From assembly GCF_900188145.1 (NCBI RefSeq), contig NZ_FZOJ01000014.1, positions 52,103 to 116,102 of the forward strand: a stretch of DNA of 64,000 bases, given 5' to 3'. This DNA is from Anaerovirgula multivorans. GTDB taxonomy: Bacteria > Bacillota > Clostridia > Peptostreptococcales > Natronincolaceae. Numbering within the stretch: the stretch's first letter is position 1; the number at the start of each line of letters is the position of its first letter. Of this stretch, positions 60,717 through 64,000 are shown one piece after another. A program made the translations under genes and the position numbers. The notes below the pieces were generated by a model. That model had not been told where the DNA came from and made no database searches. It was given only the letters and a program-made list of their open reading frames with translations.

Positions 60717-61259
60717 TTATACATTAACTTTTTCAATAGGACCTGTTTTTTTCCTGGAATTCGCCACAAACTGGAACCAAATGCCTGCAGCGAATAAAGC
60801 TATCCCGATTATAACAAGTGGAATTTTATCATCGATTACACTTTTTTTCAGTTCTTTGAGGCCTTGCTCGGGTGTCATCTCTTCTGTTCTTCCTACATAA
60901 TACTCGTTGCCAAAAGTAAATACCGTTCTCTTTGTTTGCTTGCCTGCCAATTGGGATTGAATGATTGCAGTTCCTTCCGGCAATGCCTCATTTAATTCAT
61001 ATTGCCCATTCACAGATTCATAATGAATGCTGTATTTTGTTTTTTTACTGGTTGACGAACCAGCTCGTGTTTTGATTGTATATTTGCCTGCTGATTGTGC
61101 CTGAAATAAAAAATCTCCGGCCACAGTCATTTCTTTTGGGAAATTGCTTACTTGTTCTATTAATCCCGTAATATTGGCCACTGACATCCGGAATCCAATA
61201 ATTAATAATACAATCCCTATAATCCGATAATGTTTTGACGTTACTGCATATGTTGCCAT
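60717..61259 (-). CDS. Small two-helix membrane protein
   Basis: This protein of about 180 residues has a membrane helix near the N-terminus (YRIIGIVLLIIGFRMSVANI), an exposed middle of about 110 residues rich in beta strands (GDFLFQAQSAGKYTIKTRA) and a second helix near the C-terminus (IPLVIIGIALFAAGIWFQFV). An ATG at 61259 after AAGGAAAGG fits; in-frame ATGs at 61268 and 61361 are less likely. The function is unknown. It is alone on minus with repeats upstream and a decayed frame downstream. Confidence 0.7.
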   Translation of the reverse strand: MATYAVTSKHYRIIGIVLLIIGFRMSVANITGLIEQVSNFPKEMTVAGDFLFQAQSAGKYTIKTRAGSSTSKKTKYSIHYESVNGQYELNEALPEGTAIIQSQLAGKQTKRTVFTFGNEYYVGRTEEMTPEQGLKELKKSVIDDKIPLVIIGIALFAAGIWFQFVANSRKKTGPIEKVNV

Positions 61260-61428
61260 AGTTCCCATCCTTTCCTTCCTGATTTTTAGTTTTACGAACC
61301 ATCTTTTATTAAGAAATTCATAAATATTACATATATTACTATATTTATCAAACAACTTCAATGATTACAATTACCTATTTTTTCAAAAAAGTAGGGCGTA
61401 TATACTATAACAACCACAAACAACCATG

Positions 61429-61498
61429 CAACCATGGGGACGGTTCCTACATGCAACCATGGGGACGGTTCCTACACAACCATGGGGACGGTTCCTAT
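61429..61498. repeat. Triple CAACCATGGGGACGGTTCCTAC repeat
   Basis: Three near-identical 22-bp units (61429-61450, 61454-61475, 61477-61498) are spaced 25 and 23 bp. Each contains GGGGACGGTTCCT. Related sequences lie at 62931-62950 and 63809-63819, around the transposase at 62983. Short spacers and a GGAC-type inverted core point to a REP-type element, not a CRISPR. Confidence 0.75.
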
Positions 61499-61530
61499 GG
61501 TCGTCTGCTAGAGCATGCTAAAACTTCGAT

Positions 61531-61983
61531 TTAAAACTTTGACTTGTCGTAATTGTACGGAATACTTGTGCCAACAACTACATCCTCAATTTTCTCAATG
61601 ATAAGCCAATCATCCATGTTAGCCTGATGATCAAAATCAAGTGGTTCAATTTCTTCTACATCCTCAAATTCAACCAGGCACATACATTTCTTATGCCACC
61701 GTTCCTGTTGATTTTTAGACAAATTCAGTTTTTTCTGGTTGTCAGCAAGTGTTTGTACTATCTCCTCTTCAGACAATTTAATAACATTCCGAACTGATTT
61801 TACTGTAGCTGTTGCTGAAATTTTTCCTGTACCTTTTTTCATAAAGTATAATGTCTCATTATCGAATACCCTGCTATGAGGGATCTTTCTTCCTGAAGCA
61901 GCTCTAATTATCATTGTCTTGGAACCATTTAATATTTTTTCTAATACCTTTTCTTTATCATCACAATATACAAGATGTACCAT
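61531..61983 (-). CDS. Hypothetical protein coupled to AraC-type regulator
   Basis: This 150-residue soluble protein overlaps the stop of the AraC/GyrI gene by one base (TAATG arrangement), so the two are co-translated. It starts MVHLVYCDDKEKVLEKILNG and has MIIRAASGRKIPHSRV and LYFMKKGTGKISATATV, a strand-rich pattern reminiscent of ASCH/PUA-like RNA-binding folds. That resemblance is weak. I do not assign a function; its coupling suggests a target or partner of the regulator. Confidence 0.75.
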   Translation of the reverse strand: MVHLVYCDDKEKVLEKILNGSKTMIIRAASGRKIPHSRVFDNETLYFMKKGTGKISATATVKSVRNVIKLSEEEIVQTLADNQKKLNLSKNQQERWHKKCMCLVEFEDVEEIEPLDFDHQANMDDWLIIEKIEDVVVGTSIPYNYDKSKF

Positions 61984-62840
61984 TAGTATTTCACCTTCTT
62001 TTCAACCGGAATCCATACCTCATACTTAGCATTTTGAGGATCAGCAGACAAATATACCTCAATATCAGGAGCATTTGCATATTCATATCCTGAAGTCGGT
62101 AGCCAATCTGTTATAATTCTTTTTTCTAATTCCTGTATGGACTGATTGGTTCCTTGGCCTGAAAACACAGCCCATGTTGATGCCGGTATCATATATTCTT
62201 CAAGGGTATCATCAATTGACTTATTACTGGTGACTGCAATATAGTATCTCCAATTATTTGCTTCATTGCATGAACATACTCCTAGCAAGCCCATCGGCAT
62301 GCCTTCCATCATGGCGACAAGTTTAGGTATTAATCCGCTCATTGCTGCATTTTCCCACATCTTTGGTACAATTTCAAAGTTCTTCTCAATCTCGGGCTGC
62401 AATGGTTCGGAAATACCAATAATTCGAAAAGCTTCTTTCTTTTCAATTCTGTAATTCATTTCAACATCTCCTTTTATGGTTATCTTGAAGCTGATAGACG
62501 GAAATGCCTTTAGAACAATGCCATTTTCTTTTGCCTGAGACGGTGCTATTCCATGAACGTTTTTGAAAGCCCTGTTAAAAGCGGTCGGTGAATTATATCC
62601 GTACTTAACTGCAATATCAATTACTTTTTTATCACCACTCTGTAAATCTACTGCTGCTAATGACATTCGTCTGCGGCGTATATATTCGGACAGCGGTATA
62701 TCTGCCATATATGAAAACATCCTTTGAAAATGATATGTCGAACAACATGCAATCTTTGCAACTTCTTCATAATCGATATTTTCACTCATATGCTCTTCAA
62801 TGTAATTTACAGCACTGTTTAATCGTTCAATCCATTCCAT
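61983..62840 (-). CDS. AraC-family regulator with GyrI-like ligand domain
   Basis: This 285-residue regulator has an N-terminal pair of AraC helix-turn-helix motifs at residues 1-110 (ACCSTYHFQRMFSYMADIPLSEYIRRRRM, and IAVKYGYNSPTAFNRAFKNVHG). A GyrI/Rob-like effector domain follows at about 125-285 (RIEKKEAFRIIGISEPL at the start, EVWIPVEKKVKY at the end). Such proteins bind hydrophobic or cationic drugs and turn on efflux genes. It shares a transcript with the 150-residue gene downstream, which could be its target. Confidence 0.9.
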   Translation of the reverse strand: MEWIERLNSAVNYIEEHMSENIDYEEVAKIACCSTYHFQRMFSYMADIPLSEYIRRRRMSLAAVDLQSGDKKVIDIAVKYGYNSPTAFNRAFKNVHGIAPSQAKENGIVLKAFPSISFKITIKGDVEMNYRIEKKEAFRIIGISEPLQPEIEKNFEIVPKMWENAAMSGLIPKLVAMMEGMPMGLLGVCSCNEANNWRYYIAVTSNKSIDDTLEEYMIPASTWAVFSGQGTNQSIQELEKRIITDWLPTSGYEYANAPDIEVYLSADPQNAKYEVWIPVEKKVKY

Positions 62841-62916
62841 TCCTTCAACTCCTAATAATAAAATATACTATATCTGATTTGGTCACCTCTCTTTTCTTGC
62901 CCGATAAAGAGAGATT

Positions 62917-63822
62917 ATAGAACCACAAAGAACCATAGGGACGGTTCTTCTGGTTGTTGTTCACTATAAACCATACACATTATTAAGCTTTTAATACTAT
63001 ACTCCTACCTACACCCGTTAATCTGGCAATTTGCCTCGTTGATAGTCCATTTTCTTTAAGCAAACTTAAACATTTGTTCTTTTGCTCTTTTTCTATTCTT
63101 TGAACATCCATACAGTGAGATACGATACATACTCTTTTTATCATTTCTATAGCTTCACTATCTGAAATTTTTTTCTTTTCATTAATATCTATACACCTTT
63201 CATTTTTGCTTTCTTCATGAAAAAGCTTAAAACTTTCTATTGCTTTTTTTCTCTCTTCTCCAAATAATTCCAATATGAAATCCGTATCAATTATCTCATC
63301 ATTCTTAATATATTCACAGTAACTGCTCCATTTGTAATCCACAATATTTTTTACTAATTCTGCCTTTAATGGATTCTGATGTATGTATCTCAATACTGCT
63401 AATAAATATCTATCATCTTCAACTGTTTCACTTTTATATCTGTCCTGAAACAGATGCCCACATCGGTTATATTTATCATTGTACCAATAAACATAGCTAG
63501 CACCTATTCGCCTCATGATTATTCCTAACTCCTCTTTTTCCTCCTTCAATAGCAAATGAATGTGATTTCCCATTAAGCAATAGGCATATAATTTGTAGCC
63601 ACTTTTATCTTGATAATTTTTTAGAGTTTCTAGATATTTTATTGCATCTTCCTCTTCCTCAAATATTGTTTGTCTATTAATTCCTCGTAATAAAATATGA
63701 TATATTCCACTTGCACTTTTCTTTCTTCCTGTTCTTGGCATATTTTAGCACCCCTATATATCATATTACTTATATCATATTACTTTTTTGAATTTAGAAC
63801 AACCGCAAGAACCGTCCCCGTG
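62917..63822 (-). mobile_element. REP-associated tyrosine transposase with flanking REP-like ends
   Basis: The transposase gene (62983-63741) is bordered by an imperfect inverted repeat AACCACAAAGAACC..GGGACGGTTCTTCTGGTT at 62921-62957 on the left and the inverted AAGAACCGTCCCCG at 63807-63820 on the right. The related triple repeat lies nearby at 61429. The pattern (Y1 transposase between REP hairpins) is a RAYT unit. Exact borders are estimated; no target duplication is visible. Confidence 0.7.
62983..63741 (-). CDS. REP-associated tyrosine transposase (Y1/HUH, TnpA-REP)
   Basis: This 252-residue protein is of the IS200/Y1 transposase family. It starts MPRTGRKKSASGIYHILLRG, has the HUH motif (LMGNHIHLLL, His60 and His62) and Tyr residues in GASYVYWYNDKY as catalytic candidates, and GHLFQDRYKSETVEDDRYLL. 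The C-terminal half has a helix-turn-helix (LLKENGLSTRQIARLTGVGRSIV) that probably binds the REP hairpin. It lacks the TnpB partner of IS605. The gene is a single unit within the GGGACGGTTC repeat cluster at the right end of the window. Confidence 0.9.
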   Translation of the reverse strand: MPRTGRKKSASGIYHILLRGINRQTIFEEEEDAIKYLETLKNYQDKSGYKLYAYCLMGNHIHLLLKEEKEELGIIMRRIGASYVYWYNDKYNRCGHLFQDRYKSETVEDDRYLLAVLRYIHQNPLKAELVKNIVDYKWSSYCEYIKNDEIIDTDFILELFGEERKKAIESFKLFHEESKNERCIDINEKKKISDSEAIEMIKRVCIVSHCMDVQRIEKEQKNKCLSLLKENGLSTRQIARLTGVGRSIVLKA

Positions 63823-63860
63823 ATCTTCGCATCCGTGATCTTCCCCGTGATCTTCGCATC
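63798..63860. repeat. REP-like repeats right of the transposase
   Basis: AACCGCAAGAACCGTCCCCG is followed by direct repeats of CCGTGATCTTCGCATC and CCGTGATCTTC. The first part is the inverse of the GGGACGGTTCTT at 62938. It may be the distal end of the mobile unit and later duplications. Confidence 0.6.
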
Positions 63861-64000
63861 AATAGCATGTACAGCTTCATTCATATTGTGTGAAAAAATA
63901 GAAAAAGGGGATATCGGGAAATTGAAAATTTCAGTTGAAATCCTCAAAAAATAATCAAGCCTATCGAATTTAGAGTTTATAATAACTCTAGACCTCGATA

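Noticed and set aside
61429..61498. CRISPR-like triple repeat
   Set aside because: Spacers are only 1-3 bp and the unit matches REP-type GGGGACGGTTCCT elements near a Y1 transposase.
63697..63954. 85-codon plus frame at right end
   Set aside because: Starts inside the transposase gene on the other strand, runs through the REP repeats, and has no ribosome site or family.

Overview
The window looks like the chromosome of a low-GC anaerobic Firmicute of the class Clostridia. The reasons are AT-rich intergenic DNA, strong AGGAGG-type ribosome binding sites with frequent TTG/GTG starts, a T-box leader, sporadic intrinsic terminators, and catabolic content typical of amino-acid and purine fermenters (glutamate dehydrogenase, UbiD/UbiX, formimidoyltransferase, sigma-54 amino-acid operon). 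An Alkaliphilus/Natronincola-like organism would fit, but no rRNA or tRNA gene is present to prove it. Nearly every gene lies on the minus strand.

Region 1 (1-10.1 kb) is the most interesting part. A minus-strand run reads: formimidoyltransferase, cyclic amidohydrolase, isochorismatase-like amidase, UbiX, UbiD, three BMC-H microcompartment shell proteins with a small orphan protein between them, and a flavoprotein that runs off the left edge. A divergent cyclase-family hydrolase and a PucR-type regulator flank it. These enzyme classes match, step for step, the classical clostridial xanthine fermentation (xanthine, 4-ureido-5-imidazolecarboxylate, 4-amino-5-imidazolecarboxylate, 4-aminoimidazole, 4-imidazolone, formiminoglycine, glycine plus formimino-THF). 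I therefore propose a xanthine-degrading microcompartment locus. The aminoimidazole deaminase, the shell vertex and trimeric shell proteins would have to lie left of the window.

Region 2 (10.6-22 kb) holds a small orphan protein, NADP-type glutamate dehydrogenase, a GIY-YIG nuclease and a pentitol operon: LacI regulator, ABC importer, polyol dehydrogenase and xylulokinase. Two perfect palindromes lie upstream of lacI. Region 3 (22-29.5 kb) is a MacAB-like efflux system with its own two-component system, a lipoprotein and a TolC-like protein. Region 4 (29.5-36 kb) mixes decayed gene ends, a radical-SAM pair with an XRE regulator, an EamA exporter, a stalk-domain protein and DegV.

Region 5 (36.4-44.4 kb) is a coherent sigma-54 circuit. 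A sensor kinase with an extracellular amino-acid-binding domain and an NtrC-type activator stand next to a consensus -24/-12 promoter that reads into an APC permease, a CoA-acylating aldehyde dehydrogenase and an omega-aminotransferase. Region 6 (45-47.2 kb) is a MarR/ArsM/ArsN-like arsenical operon. Region 7 (47.3-60.3 kb) has two M20-amidohydrolase/transporter pairs (YfcC with LysR, and AbgT), an ECF sigma/DUF4179 pair, an M20 remnant, and ilvBN under a T-box leader whose specifier I read as CUA (Leu). Region 8 (60.5-64 kb) has a small membrane protein, an AraC/GyrI regulator with a partner, and a REP-associated tyrosine transposase with its REP-like repeats.

Dispersed repeats run through the whole window. 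They include a roughly 111-114 bp TA-flanked MITE in two full copies and one degenerate copy, a roughly 43 bp palindrome family with five or more copies, a CATTCTGA-type palindrome and GGGGACGGTTCCT repeats. Several sit inside operons, including the proposed xanthine operon.
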